NCBI GenBank assembly: GCA_038247995.1
Contig: JBBRUG010000024.1
Location: forward strand, 1-31,096
Source of the DNA: JBBRUG01 sp038247995
GTDB lineage: Bacteria; Chloroflexota; Chloroflexia; Chloroflexales; Chloroflexaceae
DNA: 31,096 bases
Direction: 5' to 3'
Under the pieces are notes generated by a model. That model was not told the DNA's origin. It searched no databases and worked only from the letters and a program-made list of their open reading frames with translations. Position 1 is the first letter of the stretch, and every line of letters starts with the position of its first letter. Below, in pieces: positions 1-8,387 of this stretch. Made by a program: the position numbers and the translations under genes.

Positions 1-140
1 CGCCGCACCAACCAGCAACCCAGCCGCTTCAGCGGCCACTGCGCCGCACCAACCAGCAACCCAGCCGCTTCAGCGGCCACTGCGCCGCACCAACCAGCAA
101 CCCAGCCGCTTCAGCGGCCACTGCGCCGCACCAACCAGCA
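1..140. repeat. 41-bp tandem repeat, about 3.4 copies
   Basis: Three identical 41-bp units lie at 1-41, 42-82 and 83-123, and a fourth partial unit at 124-140. Each unit contains a short dyad (GCCGCT TC AGCGGC) that could fold into a hairpin. There are no unique spacers between units. The array is cut by the left window edge, so its true copy number is unknown. It lies downstream of the minus-strand gene ending at 201. Confidence 0.95.
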
Positions 141-189
141 GCGCCCTTCAGGGCGCGTTACGTATGGGCGCGTTACGTATGGGCGCGTT
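141..189. repeat. hairpin followed by 15-bp tandem repeat
   Basis: The 41-bp array ends in a perfect hairpin, GCGCCC TTCA GGGCGC, at 141-156. Overlapping it, the 15-bp unit GGGCGCGTTACGTAT occurs at 151-165 and 166-180, with a partial third copy at 181-189. The hairpin is 45 bp beyond the stop of the minus-strand gene and could help end its transcription, but it has no T-tract. Confidence 0.8.
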
Positions 190-200
190 GCCGATGCCGG

Positions 201-1334
201 TTAATCCTTCGCGTCGGTCGGCCTGCCCAGTGCCCGCCGGATCGCCTCTACCACTACCCCTTCTTCACCCGGTTCCAACGTATCAGGCGTGATCGAGATG
301 CCATGTACGCCCGCCGCCGCTACCGCAACCCGCGGGTTGGCCTCCCAGAGCCGTTCGCGTAGCTCGGCGCCGGTGATCCCGCAGCGCGCCGGATCGAGGG
401 TAATCACGGCACGTGGCGTCGGCTGACCGGCTTCGTTGGGAAAATCGCGCCGGGCGCGCACGCCGTCGCCGTCGTCGAGCGCATCGACCCAACTGGCTAC
501 GATCTGCTCGAAGCGGGCAATCCGCGCAGGATGATCGAGACTCAAATAGTGCTCAACAGCGGCCAGCAGGCCGACCATTTCCTCTTTGCCCACTTTCATT
601 GGTCGGCCCAGGCGCTGGTTGGGCGCGGCGTGCGCGGCGCAGGCGGCCACCAGTTCGGCCCGACCCACGATCAGCCCGCTCGCCTGCGGGCCGGCCAGAT
701 CTTTCCCGCCGCTAAAGATTGCCAGGTCGGCGCCAAGCTCGCGGGTGAAGCGCCAGAGGTTCTCCGGCGGTGGCAGTTGCGCGGCCGCATCGATGATCAC
801 CGGCACGCCGCGCGCATGGGCGATTTGCACCACCTCGGCCAATGGCAGCGCGCCACGCTCCAGGTGCGCCCCCGCAATATAGAGCACTGCCGCCGTGCGC
901 GGCCCGATTGCTGCTTCAAGTTCCCAGCCGAAGGTTTGCACCACATTGCCGACATTCACCAATTGCGCTCCGGTTGAACGCACGGCAAGATCGTAGGGGA
1001 TGCGGTGGGCCGTGTGAATAATCACTTCGTTGCGGCAGTCGGTTAGATCGGGGAGGCGCGCAATCCGGGTCAGGTCTTCCCCGACCATGCAGCCAAGGGT
1101 AGCGAGGAAGAGGCCGGCAGCGGCGCCGGTACACACAAATGCCGCCTCGTTGTGCGTCAGTTCGGCCAACCGCCGCCCAACGACAGCTTGCAGTTCAAAC
1201 ATATCGACGTACGAACGGGCGGCCTGGTCCATCGCGGCGCGAACCGGAGCGGGCATAAGCGAACCGCCAAGGCGGGTGAGGCGGGCATCGGCGTTGATGA
1301 CACGCCGTACGCCGAGCAAGTTGTCCTGATCCAT
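201..1334 (-). CDS. SelA-like PLP-dependent enzyme
   Basis: A 377-residue fold-type I PLP protein of the L-seryl-tRNA(Sec) selenium transferase (SelA)-related family. This family also holds D-glucosaminate-6-phosphate ammonia-lyase-like and other lyase or aminotransferase-like enzymes. The likely Schiff-base lysine is K211 in the motif FSGGKDLAGPQASG, preceded by the VIIDAAAQ segment that usually carries the cofactor-contacting Asp. The reading frame extends upstream to a TTG at 1361. I chose ATG 1334 because a GGAG (1348-1351) lies upstream, though 13 nt away. No selenocysteine genes (selB, selC, selD) are visible nearby, so a true SelA role is unlikely; a metabolic lyase is more plausible, with unknown substrate. 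It is monocistronic and divergent from the receiver gene at 1484. Confidence 0.85.
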   Translation of the reverse strand: MDQDNLLGVRRVINADARLTRLGGSLMPAPVRAAMDQAARSYVDMFELQAVVGRRLAELTHNEAAFVCTGAAAGLFLATLGCMVGEDLTRIARLPDLTDCRNEVIIHTAHRIPYDLAVRSTGAQLVNVGNVVQTFGWELEAAIGPRTAAVLYIAGAHLERGALPLAEVVQIAHARGVPVIIDAAAQLPPPENLWRFTRELGADLAIFSGGKDLAGPQASGLIVGRAELVAACAAHAAPNQRLGRPMKVGKEEMVGLLAAVEHYLSLDHPARIARFEQIVASWVDALDDGDGVRARRDFPNEAGQPTPRAVITLDPARCGITGAELRERLWEANPRVAVAAAGVHGISITPDTLEPGEEGVVVEAIRRALGRPTDAKD

Positions 1335-1372
1335 GCGAGCGTCACTGCTCCTTTCATCCAATTTACCGGGCG

Positions 1373-1408
1373 AGTTCAGGTTTCCCCTGATAGACGCAAG
1401 CCTGAACT
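1373..1408. promoter_or_regulatory. inverted repeat between divergent genes
   Basis: AGTTCAGG (1373-1380) and CCTGAACT (1401-1408) form a perfect 8-bp dyad with a 20-nt spacer. Counting flanking bases, 10 of 11 pairs match. It lies between the divergent SelA-like gene and the receiver gene at 1484. AGTATAAC at 1433-1440 offers a possible -10 on either strand. An operator or an mRNA hairpin are both possible. Confidence 0.4.
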
Positions 1409-1483
1409 TGCTGCATTCTAAACCCTAAGGACAGTATAACCGGCAACGTCGTCGCAGACCACCCACCGCAAGGAGCAGAACCG

Positions 1484-1936
1484 ATGGCACGCGTACGTCT
1501 CTTCATCATCGACCCCAGTTGCGCGCTGATCGAAGCAATTCACCGGCTACTCTACGAGAGTGATTCAGTTCAGTTGATTGGCGGCGCACTCACCACCGAT
1601 AAAGCGCTGCCGCAATTCGCGCGCCTGCGCCCCGATGTCGTGCTGATCGACCTCGTACACGCCGACAACAACACGCTCGACTTTATCCGCCTGCTCAAAA
1701 GCGTTCCTGAAGCGCCGCAGGTCGTCGTAATGAGTCTCTACGATGCACCGCCCTACGAGCGTGCGGCCCGCACTGCCGGCGCCGACGCCTTCGTTTCGAA
1801 GGCTGAACTGATTACACAACTCGAACCGCTGATCACGACGCTGCCGACAAGGTCATTCAGTCGGCACCACCAACCCCACCCGAATCGCATAACGCACCAG
1901 GCCGGCGACATCGTGGATGTTCAGGCGCTCCATTAG
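1484..1936 (+). CDS. stand-alone response regulator receiver
   Basis: A 150-residue single REC domain with no output domain. The phospho-acceptor is D56 (VVLIDLV), the conserved Ser is in VVVMSLYD and the conserved Lys is in FVSKAEL. The acidic pocket is reduced: the usual DD after beta-1 is a single Asp (FIIDPS), so Mg2+ binding may be weaker. The receiver fold ends near residue 122. The last 28 residues look non-homologous and exist only because the frame runs 84 bp into the 3' end of the convergent NarL-type gene. A strong AAGGAG (1470-1475) sits 8 nt before the ATG and fixes the start. It probably receives phosphate from one of the many kinases nearby; the partner is not identifiable. Confidence 0.85.
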   Translation: MARVRLFIIDPSCALIEAIHRLLYESDSVQLIGGALTTDKALPQFARLRPDVVLIDLVHADNNTLDFIRLLKSVPEAPQVVVMSLYDAPPYERAARTAGADAFVSKAELITQLEPLITTLPTRSFSRHHQPHPNRITHQAGDIVDVQALH

Positions 1937-2512
1937 CAACGTGCGATGCGTCTCAACCGTCTTCACGCTGATCATCAGCACTTCGGCGATCTCACGCGCT
2001 TTACGGCCTTCCGCGATCAGCCGCAGCACCTCGCGTTGACGTTGGGTGAGCGGTTCTTCGCTGACCGGATCGCTGGAGATCCGCCGCACATAGTCGGAGA
2101 CGACGTGCTTGGAGACGGCCGGGCTTAGATAGGTTTCGTTGCGCATTACGGCCCGAATCGCCAGTTCGAGCTCGGTCAGGCTGGCATCCTTGAGCAAATA
2201 GCCGCTCGCTCCGGCCCGCAACGCCTGCACCACATATGCTTCATTCGCATACATCGAGAGCATCACGATCCGCAACTCCGGATAAAGTTTGTGCAGCCGC
2301 TCAGCTGCTTCCAGCCCATTCATCTCCGCCATAGCGATATCGAGCAGCACAATATCGGGATGCAACAGCGGCACAAGTGTCAGCGCCGCAACGCCCGTAC
2401 CACCCTCGCCGACAACTTCCAAATTGGGCAAACTTTCAATGAGCGAACGAATCCCGGCGCGAACAAGGGTATGATCTTCAACCAGGAGAACCCGAATTGT
2501 AGGGTGTTCCAT
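1853..2512 (-). CDS. NarL/LuxR-family response regulator
   Basis: A 219-residue two-domain regulator. The N-terminal REC domain has the acidic pair in LLVEDHT, phospho-acceptor D58 (IVLLDIA) and Lys in GYLLKDAS. The C-terminal LuxR-type HTH spans about residues 150-212, with LTQRQREVLRLIAEG followed by the recognition helix region SVKTVETHRTLLMERLN. The frame opens at a TTG (2524), but ATG 2512 has GGAG 6 nt upstream and is the better start. Receivers of this class normally pair with HisKA_3 kinases; the only one here is at 6018-8012 on the other strand. The conserved proline after the phospho-Asp (usually DxxMPxMNG) is Ala. Its 3' end overlaps the convergent receiver gene by 84 bp. Confidence 0.92.
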   Translation of the reverse strand: MEHPTIRVLLVEDHTLVRAGIRSLIESLPNLEVVGEGGTGVAALTLVPLLHPDIVLLDIAMAEMNGLEAAERLHKLYPELRIVMLSMYANEAYVVQALRAGASGYLLKDASLTELELAIRAVMRNETYLSPAVSKHVVSDYVRRISSDPVSEEPLTQRQREVLRLIAEGRKAREIAEVLMISVKTVETHRTLLMERLNIHDVAGLVRYAIRVGLVVPTE

Positions 2513-2584
2513 ACGGCGCTCCAAGGATGCACCAGGTTGTCAGTGTAAGGGCGCTTAGGCGCACTCCGCAACTGGCCTCCAAAT

Positions 2585-2608
2585 ATTGCTAACCACACTG
2601 TTAGCGAT
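2585..2608. promoter_or_regulatory. operator-like inverted repeat
   Basis: ATTGCTAAC (2585-2593) and GTTAGCGAT (2600-2608) form a 9-bp dyad with one mismatch and a 6-nt spacer. It lies in the 230-bp gap between the divergent NarL-type regulator (start 2512) and the VWA gene (start 2743). Spacing and symmetry suit a dimeric regulator; autoregulation by the NarL-type protein is possible but unproven. I saw nothing else in this gap. Confidence 0.4.
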
Positions 2609-2742
2609 GCAACGGTCGGATAGTACGCCGATCCACCTGGGGAGCGTCTGACCGAAAAATGTATGAATTGCCATTTTAGCACGCTCGCTACTCTATTCAA
2701 GTACCACTTGCCCCACTCAAAGCACAATTAGGAGTCCAGCCC

Positions 2743-3993
2743 ATGAGCCCACGATTTGAACTGCATTGCGTTCAGAGCGCAACCGCCGTCGCAGCAGCGT
2801 CCGAGCCGCAGCTGTTTTACATGTTGGCGGAGGTATCAATGGCCGAACAGCCGGCGCACTTCCCCGAAATACCCGTGCAGATTGTGCTGGTGATTGATCG
2901 CAGCAATTCGATGCGTGGAGAACGTATCAAGCAGGTACGCACGGCGATCCAACGCCTGGCCCAACAACTCCGGCCCACCGATCGCCTGGCGGTAGTTAGC
3001 TTTAATGATCGCGCTGAAGTAGTTGTACCGCTGCAAACGCCCAGCGATCTGCAAGCGATTGCCCGCGGGCTGGAACGGCTGGAGCCGAGCGGCGGCACCG
3101 AGATGGCCGCCGGGTTGGCCCTCGCGCCGAGCGAGCTGCGCCGCGCATATGCCGGCAATGCGGTGCGACGTGTCTTTTTACTCACCGATGGACGCACCTA
3201 TGGCGATGAAGACCAGTGTCTTGCGCTGGCCCGCCGCCTCCAAGGGCAAGGGATCGGGCTTACCGCCATCGGCCTGGGCGATGATTGGAATGAAAACCTG
3301 CTCCAGGCGGTCGGCGCCGGCCCGAACAGCAAAGCCGTCTACCTCCCCACCGCCGAGGATATTGTGCCGCTGATGGACGCCGAGTTAGCGCGCACCCGCA
3401 CCGCGATCGCGCCCGAGCTAACCTTGCATATCACGAGCGGCGCCGCAATTGCATTGCGCAGTGTCGCCAGAGTCGAGCCGTTTATCGCCCCGCTCAGCGC
3501 CCTACCCCTGAATGAGACCACGAGTGCCATAGCGCTCGACGGCTGGACGGCCACCGAGGCCCACCGGCTGTTGCTTGAATTTCAATTGCCGCCGCTAGCG
3601 CCGGGGCGCTACCAGATCACGCGCATGGCGCTGAGCCACAGCCAGACCAACATTCTGCTCGATCCGCCGGCGCCGCCGATTGTGCAAACGCTCACAGTCC
3701 AACCACGCGATTGCCCGTTGCCGAAACCCGATCGGCGCATCGTCGGCTATCTGGAACGGCTTACGGCGTATCGGCTCCAGGAAGATGCCTGGCGCGAACT
3801 GGCTGCCGGCAATACCGAGCGCGCCTACGATCGGCTGATGATGGCACGTACGCGCCTGCTCGCCACCCGCCAGATCGAACTCGCCCAGATTGTCGATGAA
3901 GAAGCTACCCGCCTGCTGCACACCCAGACCCCCACCGCCGCCGGACGGAAGCAGATCGCCTTCGGCACCCGCGGGCTCACCGTGAAGCACTGA
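2743..3993 (+). CDS. von Willebrand factor A domain protein
   Basis: A 416-residue protein with a VWA domain at about residues 43-215. The MIDAS metal site is complete: D52-x-S54-x-S56 (IDRSNSM), T119 in SGGTEM, and the Asp in LLTDGRTYGD. The middle (about 230-320) is beta-rich and resembles the all-beta region that often follows VWA. The C-terminal 90 residues are helical. No signal peptide or membrane segment is visible, so it probably acts in the cytoplasm as a metal-dependent protein-binding module. TAGGAG at 2729-2734 sits 8 nt before the ATG. It has no MoxR ATPase neighbour, unlike many bacterial VWA proteins. It is separated from the following kinase cluster by about 200 bp holding its own dyad. 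The specific function is unknown. Confidence 0.88.
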   Translation: MSPRFELHCVQSATAVAAASEPQLFYMLAEVSMAEQPAHFPEIPVQIVLVIDRSNSMRGERIKQVRTAIQRLAQQLRPTDRLAVVSFNDRAEVVVPLQTPSDLQAIARGLERLEPSGGTEMAAGLALAPSELRRAYAGNAVRRVFLLTDGRTYGDEDQCLALARRLQGQGIGLTAIGLGDDWNENLLQAVGAGPNSKAVYLPTAEDIVPLMDAELARTRTAIAPELTLHITSGAAIALRSVARVEPFIAPLSALPLNETTSAIALDGWTATEAHRLLLEFQLPPLAPGRYQITRMALSHSQTNILLDPPAPPIVQTLTVQPRDCPLPKPDRRIVGYLERLTAYRLQEDAWRELAAGNTERAYDRLMMARTRLLATRQIELAQIVDEEATRLLHTQTPTAAGRKQIAFGTRGLTVKH

Positions 3994-4068
3994 TTGCCGG
4001 TCGCCACACCCGGTTAACATGTAGCCCGCATAGATCCCCAATGAGTTAATTACGCTGGTTCGGCACAA

Positions 4069-4091
4069 CACTATACTGGTATACTATAGTG
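4069..4091. promoter_or_regulatory. palindrome in promoter region of the kinase block
   Basis: CACTATA (4069-4075) and TATAGTG (4085-4091) are perfect 7-bp arms around CTGGTATAC. The core contains TATACT, a consensus-like -10 hexamer. Further on, CGCACATGT is directly repeated around 4117-4144. The site is about 110 bp upstream of the first gene of the kinase block (4202). This is the best candidate for a shared promoter or operator for the run that follows. Confidence 0.4.
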
Positions 4092-4201
4092 GAGCGCAAA
4101 GCGATTGAAGGCAAAGCGCACATGTAATCGTCGCACATGTGTTTTATGCTTTAGGCGCAACAGTTCGATCCACTATTGCGCAGTCAGTGTAACCAGCAGC
4201 A

Positions 4202-4630
4202 ATGGAAGAATCACGCGGGGAGATCCTCCTGATCGAGGATAATCCGAACGACGTCAAGCTTACTCTTCACGCTTTCAAATCCAACAATCTGGCTGTGCGT
4301 GTGCAGATCGCACGCGATGGTGTTGAAGCGCTTGCATTGCTCCTGGGCGATGATCAGCGCATCACGCTCCCGAAGGTCATCCTGCTCGATCTTAAATTAC
4401 CGCTGATTGATGGACTCGAAGTCCTCCGCCGCATCAGAGCAGATCCACGTACCCGCCATCTTCCGGTAGTTGTGCTGACTACTTCCAGCGAGGAACGTGA
4501 TATTGCCGAGTGTTATGCTCTCGGCGTTAATAGCTATATTGTAAAGCCGGTCGATTTTGAACAATTTGCGGAAACGACACGCACGCTGGGGCTTTACTGG
4601 CTCCAAATGAATCAATCGCCACCAATCTAG
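4202..4630 (+). CDS. Rcp1-like CheY-type response regulator
   Basis: A 142-residue single receiver of the Rcp1 class (response regulators of cyanobacterial-type phytochromes). Hallmarks are ILLIEDNPNDVKLT at the N-terminus, phospho-acceptor D63 in VILLDLKLP, TT in VVVLTTSS, and K in SYIVKPVDFEQF. The C-terminal helix ends in LGLYWLQMN, where Rcp1 proteins typically carry an aromatic LYW-type motif used for dimerisation. Members of this class act by protein-protein contact and often sit beside a kinase of the Cph1 type. That fits here: the PAS kinase at 4765 has the matching HisKA sequence. The Shine-Dalgarno sequence is weak. Confidence 0.93.
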   Translation: MEESRGEILLIEDNPNDVKLTLHAFKSNNLAVRVQIARDGVEALALLLGDDQRITLPKVILLDLKLPLIDGLEVLRRIRADPRTRHLPVVVLTTSSEERDIAECYALGVNSYIVKPVDFEQFAETTRTLGLYWLQMNQSPPI

Positions 4631-4764
4631 ATGGACGATGTAAGGCGGCCCTACGTGTCTGCCGCCGCCAAGGCGCACCACCATTCCTCAGCTTCAGCTT
4701 GCCAAGTCACCAGCGCCGAATACACGGCGCACACCAACCCGGAAACAGATCCCTACCCACGCCA

Positions 4765-6021
4765 ATGAATGCCTCTGATCCCGACCATTCCTCCCTGCCG
4801 CCGACAACCAACTGCGCCGCGCCTGAAGCGACGACCGCGCCGCTCGGCCGCGACACGCAAGACCTCAATGCGCGCCTGAATGCCAGCGAGGAGCGGTATC
4901 GCACCCTGTTTGAAACCATGTCCCAAGGGATTGTCTATCAGGATGCTGCCGGCAATATCACGTCGGCGAATCCGGCGGCGGAACGCATTCTTGGCCTGTC
5001 ACTGGCCCAAATGCAAGGGCGCCAGTCAGTCGATTCGCGTTGGCGCTCGATCCACGGCGATGGCTCAGCCTTTCCCGGAAATGAACATCCGGCGATGGTT
5101 GCCCTGCATACCGGAGCAGCCGTACACGATGTCCTTATGGGCGTGTTTCATCCGCAGGATGCAGCCTATCGCTGGATCAATGCGAATGCGCGGCCCCAGT
5201 TTCACCCCGGTGAAACTCGCCCCTGCCAGGTTTACACAACCTTCGAGGATATTACCGCCCGCAAAGCCGCCGAAGACGAAGTGCGCCGTCTGAACAGCGA
5301 TCTTGAGGCCCGCGTACACGAGCGCACCAGCCAGTTGGAGGCCGCCAACCGGGAACTGGAGGCCTTTTCCTACTCTGTCTCGCACGACTTACGGGCGCCG
5401 CTACGGGCCATCGACGGCTTCTCGCGGATCGTCTGTGAGGAGTACGCTGATCAGATCGACGCTGAGGCGCAGGAATATTTATGCCTCGTGCGCGAAAATA
5501 CGCGCCAGATGGGCCAACTAATCGATGATCTGCTCGGCTTTTCCCGGCTCAATCGGCAGTCGTTGCGCATGCAACCAATCGCGATGGACGAACTAGTGCG
5601 CGAGGTGCTGGCCGACGTCGCTACCGAAAGCGCAGATCGAGCGGTGGAACTGATCCTAACGGCGTTGCCGTCCTGTAGTGGCGATCCAGCGCTGTTGCGG
5701 CTGGTCTGGGTGAATCTGATCGCCAATGCGCTTAAATACACGCGCCGCTGCGATCAGGCGCAGATTACCATCGGCAGTCGTATGATCGACGCCAAAACCG
5801 TTTATTTTATTAGCGACAACGGCGTTGGCTTTGATATGCAATACGCCGATAAGCTCTTTGGCGTCTTTCAGCGCCTCCATCGCGCTGAAGAGTATGAAGG
5901 CACCGGTGTTGGCCTCGCCACAGTGCAGCGGGTAATCCACCGTCACGGCGGGGAAGTTTGGGCCGATGCCACGCCCAATCAGGGCGCTACATTCTTCTTT
6001 ACGCTCCCGACACGCTCATGA
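4765..6021 (+). CDS. PAS-domain sensor histidine kinase
   Basis: A 418-residue soluble kinase. A PAS domain spans about residues 40-165, followed by a coiled coil, a HisKA domain with H207 (YSVSHDLRAPLRAIDGFS) and a HATPase_c domain with N-box NLIANALKYT, G1 box DNGVGFD and G2 box GTGVGLATV. The HisKA sequence is the form seen in Cph1-type phytochromes, but no GAF or PHY domain or bilin Cys is present, so the input is the PAS domain. The frame extends upstream to a TTG at 4699; ATG 4765 starts just before recognisable sequence, though I see no good ribosome site. It follows the Rcp1-like receiver by 134 bp and overlaps the next gene by 4 bp (ATGA), so the two are translationally coupled. Confidence 0.92.
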   Translation: MNASDPDHSSLPPTTNCAAPEATTAPLGRDTQDLNARLNASEERYRTLFETMSQGIVYQDAAGNITSANPAAERILGLSLAQMQGRQSVDSRWRSIHGDGSAFPGNEHPAMVALHTGAAVHDVLMGVFHPQDAAYRWINANARPQFHPGETRPCQVYTTFEDITARKAAEDEVRRLNSDLEARVHERTSQLEAANRELEAFSYSVSHDLRAPLRAIDGFSRIVCEEYADQIDAEAQEYLCLVRENTRQMGQLIDDLLGFSRLNRQSLRMQPIAMDELVREVLADVATESADRAVELILTALPSCSGDPALLRLVWVNLIANALKYTRRCDQAQITIGSRMIDAKTVYFISDNGVGFDMQYADKLFGVFQRLHRAEEYEGTGVGLATVQRVIHRHGGEVWADATPNQGATFFFTLPTRS

Positions 6022-8012
6022 CAACGCCACTGAATGTCTTAATCCTGGAAGACCGTTTCGCCGATGCGCGCCTTGTCGTTCACGCACTGCGGCAGGCCGG
6101 CTTTGCGCCAACCTGGCAGCAGGTAATGAGCGAAGCCGACTATCGTGCGGCGCTTGATGGGAAACCCGAGCTGATTCTGGCCGACTATACGCTGCCGCAA
6201 TTTAATGCGCTGCACGCTCTCGACATCCTGGCCGAACGCGAGCTCGACATCCCTTTCATTATTGTGTCGGGCACAATTGGCGAAGAAACGGCAATTGCAG
6301 CGTTGAAGCGCGGCGCCGCCGATTACCTGCTGAAGGATCGGCTCACTCGGCTGGGCATGGCGGTGCGCGCCGCATTACAACGCCAGGAACTCCGCAATGT
6401 ACAACAACAAGCGTTGGCCCAGCTAAGCGCCAGCGAGCGCCGCTTCCGGGCCTTGATCGAACATAACGCCGATGGGATCGCCTTGATCGATTTGACCGGC
6501 ACAGTCCGCTATGTCAGCCCGGCCGCTGAACACATTCTGGGTTTTGCCCTCACCGACTTCCCCGATGCCGACGCGCTCGCCTTTGTCCATCCCCACGATC
6601 GCGAAGACGTGCTGAAGACGCTTACCATGCTTCAGACCGGCGCCACGACAGCCACAATCGAACTGCGGCTGCGCCATCGCGATGGGACATGGCGCTGGGT
6701 TGAAGCTGTGCTCAGTAATCTTATTGCCGAGCCGGCCGTAGGCGCAATTGTCGTCAACTACCGTGATATTACGGCGCGCCGTACTGCCGACGACGAATTG
6801 CACCAGTATGCCAACCAACTGGTGGAACTTCACCGAATGGAACGCCATGCGCGCCTGCAAGCCGAAACGCTGCGGACAGCCAACCTGGCGCTGACCCACA
6901 GCCTTACGTTGGAAACTGTTCTAGAGGCTATGTTTGGCGCTTTGGCTCGCCTGGTGCCCTACGACCTGGCCCAACTGATCCTCATTGACGGCGACGTCGT
7001 GACAGCAGTGTATCATGCCCGAAGCAGTGCCTATAGCGCGATTATTCAGTTGCCCACCGATAGGGTCGATCTTGAGCAGATCTTGCAGGCTGAAGTCCTG
7101 AGCGTTCCCAACATCACTAGCCAGTTGCCGCTGCCGTATGACGCAGTTTCAGCACAGGCGCCAACGACGATTGCGGTGCCGATCCAGGTTAATAGCGTAC
7201 GGATCGGCATTTGTCACCTGAATGCTCTGGACAATGAACAGTTCAGCGTCGAACACATTCAGTGGGTCGCCGCAGTTGCCGCACAGGCGGCCGTAGCCTT
7301 ACAAAATGCGCAACTGTTCGACGCCGTACGCGATGGCCGGCAGCGCCTCGAAACGCTCTCGCACAAGCTGATCGGCGCTCAGGAGGCCGAACGGCGCCAC
7401 CTGGCCCGCGAACTGCACGATGAGATGGGCCAGGTGCTGGTGGCGCTCCAGTTAAACCTGCACCATGCGCACGAGCAGGCGGGCCACCCCTCGGTCGCGC
7501 CGCGCCTCGCCGACAGTGTCCGCCTGGTCGATCAACTGATTCAGCAGGTACGCACGCTCTCACGCGAGTTACGCCCACCGCTGCTCGACGATCTGGGCCT
7601 CATGCCGGCCCTGGAGTGGCATCTTCAGCAACTTGCCGAGCGTTCCGGGCTTATCATTCACCTGAGCGCCGATCCCACCGAGCAGCCCATCACACCCGAA
7701 CTGGGGATTAGCATCTTTCGGATTGTGCAGGAAGCGCTAACAAACGTGCTCAAACACGCTCGGGCCAGCCGCGTGCGCGTAGAACTACGCTACCAGGCCA
7801 ACGAATTGCGGGTGAGCATTATCGATGACGGCGCCGGCTTCGATCCCGACACTGCACAGCAGCGCGCCGACGGCGGAGTCAGCCTGGGCTTGATCAGCAT
7901 GCAGGAGCGCGCCCGGCTGGCCAATGGATCGATTGAAGTAATCTCGGCGCCTGAGGCCGGCACCTGTATCCGCGCCCGCTTTGTGCTTCAACAGCCGGGC
8001 GTGCCGATCTAG
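6018..8012 (+). CDS. REC-PAS-GAF-HisKA_3 sensor kinase
   Basis: A 664-residue kinase. The N-terminal receiver (about 1-125) has phospho-acceptor D56 (LILADYTLPQ) and Lys in DYLLKDRL. A PAS domain covers about 140-260 and a GAF domain about 285-440. A HisKA_3 domain follows with H467 in RELHDEMGQ, then HATPase_c with DDGAGFDPD and a GLISMQERA motif typical of NarX/DegS-like kinases. HisKA_3 kinases normally phosphorylate NarL-type regulators; none is downstream, but one lies at 1853-2512. Starting with a receiver means it can be controlled by another kinase, probably the one at 4765, to which it is coupled by ATGA. No membrane segment is present. ATG 6018 is preferred over the longer frame beginning at 5958, which would overlap the upstream kinase. 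Confidence 0.93.
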   Translation: MTTPLNVLILEDRFADARLVVHALRQAGFAPTWQQVMSEADYRAALDGKPELILADYTLPQFNALHALDILAERELDIPFIIVSGTIGEETAIAALKRGAADYLLKDRLTRLGMAVRAALQRQELRNVQQQALAQLSASERRFRALIEHNADGIALIDLTGTVRYVSPAAEHILGFALTDFPDADALAFVHPHDREDVLKTLTMLQTGATTATIELRLRHRDGTWRWVEAVLSNLIAEPAVGAIVVNYRDITARRTADDELHQYANQLVELHRMERHARLQAETLRTANLALTHSLTLETVLEAMFGALARLVPYDLAQLILIDGDVVTAVYHARSSAYSAIIQLPTDRVDLEQILQAEVLSVPNITSQLPLPYDAVSAQAPTTIAVPIQVNSVRIGICHLNALDNEQFSVEHIQWVAAVAAQAAVALQNAQLFDAVRDGRQRLETLSHKLIGAQEAERRHLARELHDEMGQVLVALQLNLHHAHEQAGHPSVAPRLADSVRLVDQLIQQVRTLSRELRPPLLDDLGLMPALEWHLQQLAERSGLIIHLSADPTEQPITPELGISIFRIVQEALTNVLKHARASRVRVELRYQANELRVSIIDDGAGFDPDTAQQRADGGVSLGLISMQERARLANGSIEVISAPEAGTCIRARFVLQQPGVPI

Positions 8013-8013
8013 C

Positions 8014-8111
8014 GCACTGAGCAGAATGATTGACCCACTGAGGACACTGAACCTTGGAGCGCGCTGTGCGCGCACTTCCAGAGTTGCGGCTCAATTGATC
8101 TGAGAAATGCT
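8014..8111. repeat. intergenic repeat, copy A
   Basis: This stretch begins 1 nt after the stop of the upstream kinase. It matches 13448-13541: the first 40 nt agree at 36 positions and the last 20 nt (ending GATCTGAGAAATGCT) at 18, with a more variable centre. The centre here holds a dyad, GCGCGC TGT GCGCGC. It has no coding potential of its own. The layout resembles a REP- or MITE-like intergenic element. Confidence 0.8.
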
Positions 8112-8247
8112 CTAATCCCGTTCGAACCCTCAAAACGCTTCCAGTAAAACCTCACTCCGCCTCACAATCCAACCGGTATGGCATTGGCGCGCCCGCCTAC
8201 GCGGGTGCCTACGGCGCTGCGCTGGCTCCACTGGACGGGAACCCCCG

Positions 8248-8271
8248 GTTGCTCAGGCTTTCCTGAACAAC
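8248..8271. terminator. hairpin between kinase genes (weak terminator or leader structure)
   Basis: GTTGCTCAGG (8248-8257) and CCTGAACAAC (8262-8271) pair at 9 of 10 positions around a CTTT loop. It lies in the 375-bp gap between stop 8012 and start 8388. No T-run follows, so it is either a weak terminator of the first kinase group or a leader hairpin of the next. A TATACT at 8315-8320 could be a -10 for the hybrid kinase, without a clear -35. Apart from the repeat at 8014-8111, the gap holds nothing else recognisable. Confidence 0.35.
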
Positions 8272-8387
8272 ATGTCGGCTCTTTCCTGTATAGCGCGTGC
8301 AGGCCGGCCGGGCCTATACTAGAGTACTGGCGCTGCCGCTTCGTTCTGAATGCCAATTTCAACAGCGCCACAAGGAATGTTGCTCTT

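Noticed and set aside
1..140. CRISPR array
   Set aside because: Units are directly adjacent and identical over all 41 bp, with no spacers, and no cas genes are present.
201..1334. True selenocysteine synthase (SelA)
   Set aside because: No selB, selC or selD nearby, and the sequence is closer in style to metabolic SelA-like lyases; only the superfamily can be supported.
4765..6021. Phytochrome photoreceptor
   Set aside because: The HisKA region and the Rcp1-like neighbour are phytochrome-like, but there is no GAF/PHY module or bilin-binding Cys.
8178..8387. 70-residue N-terminal extension of the hybrid kinase
   Set aside because: It covers the hairpin and promoter-like gap and has no family similarity; ATG 8388 has an AAGGA and directly precedes the membrane helices.
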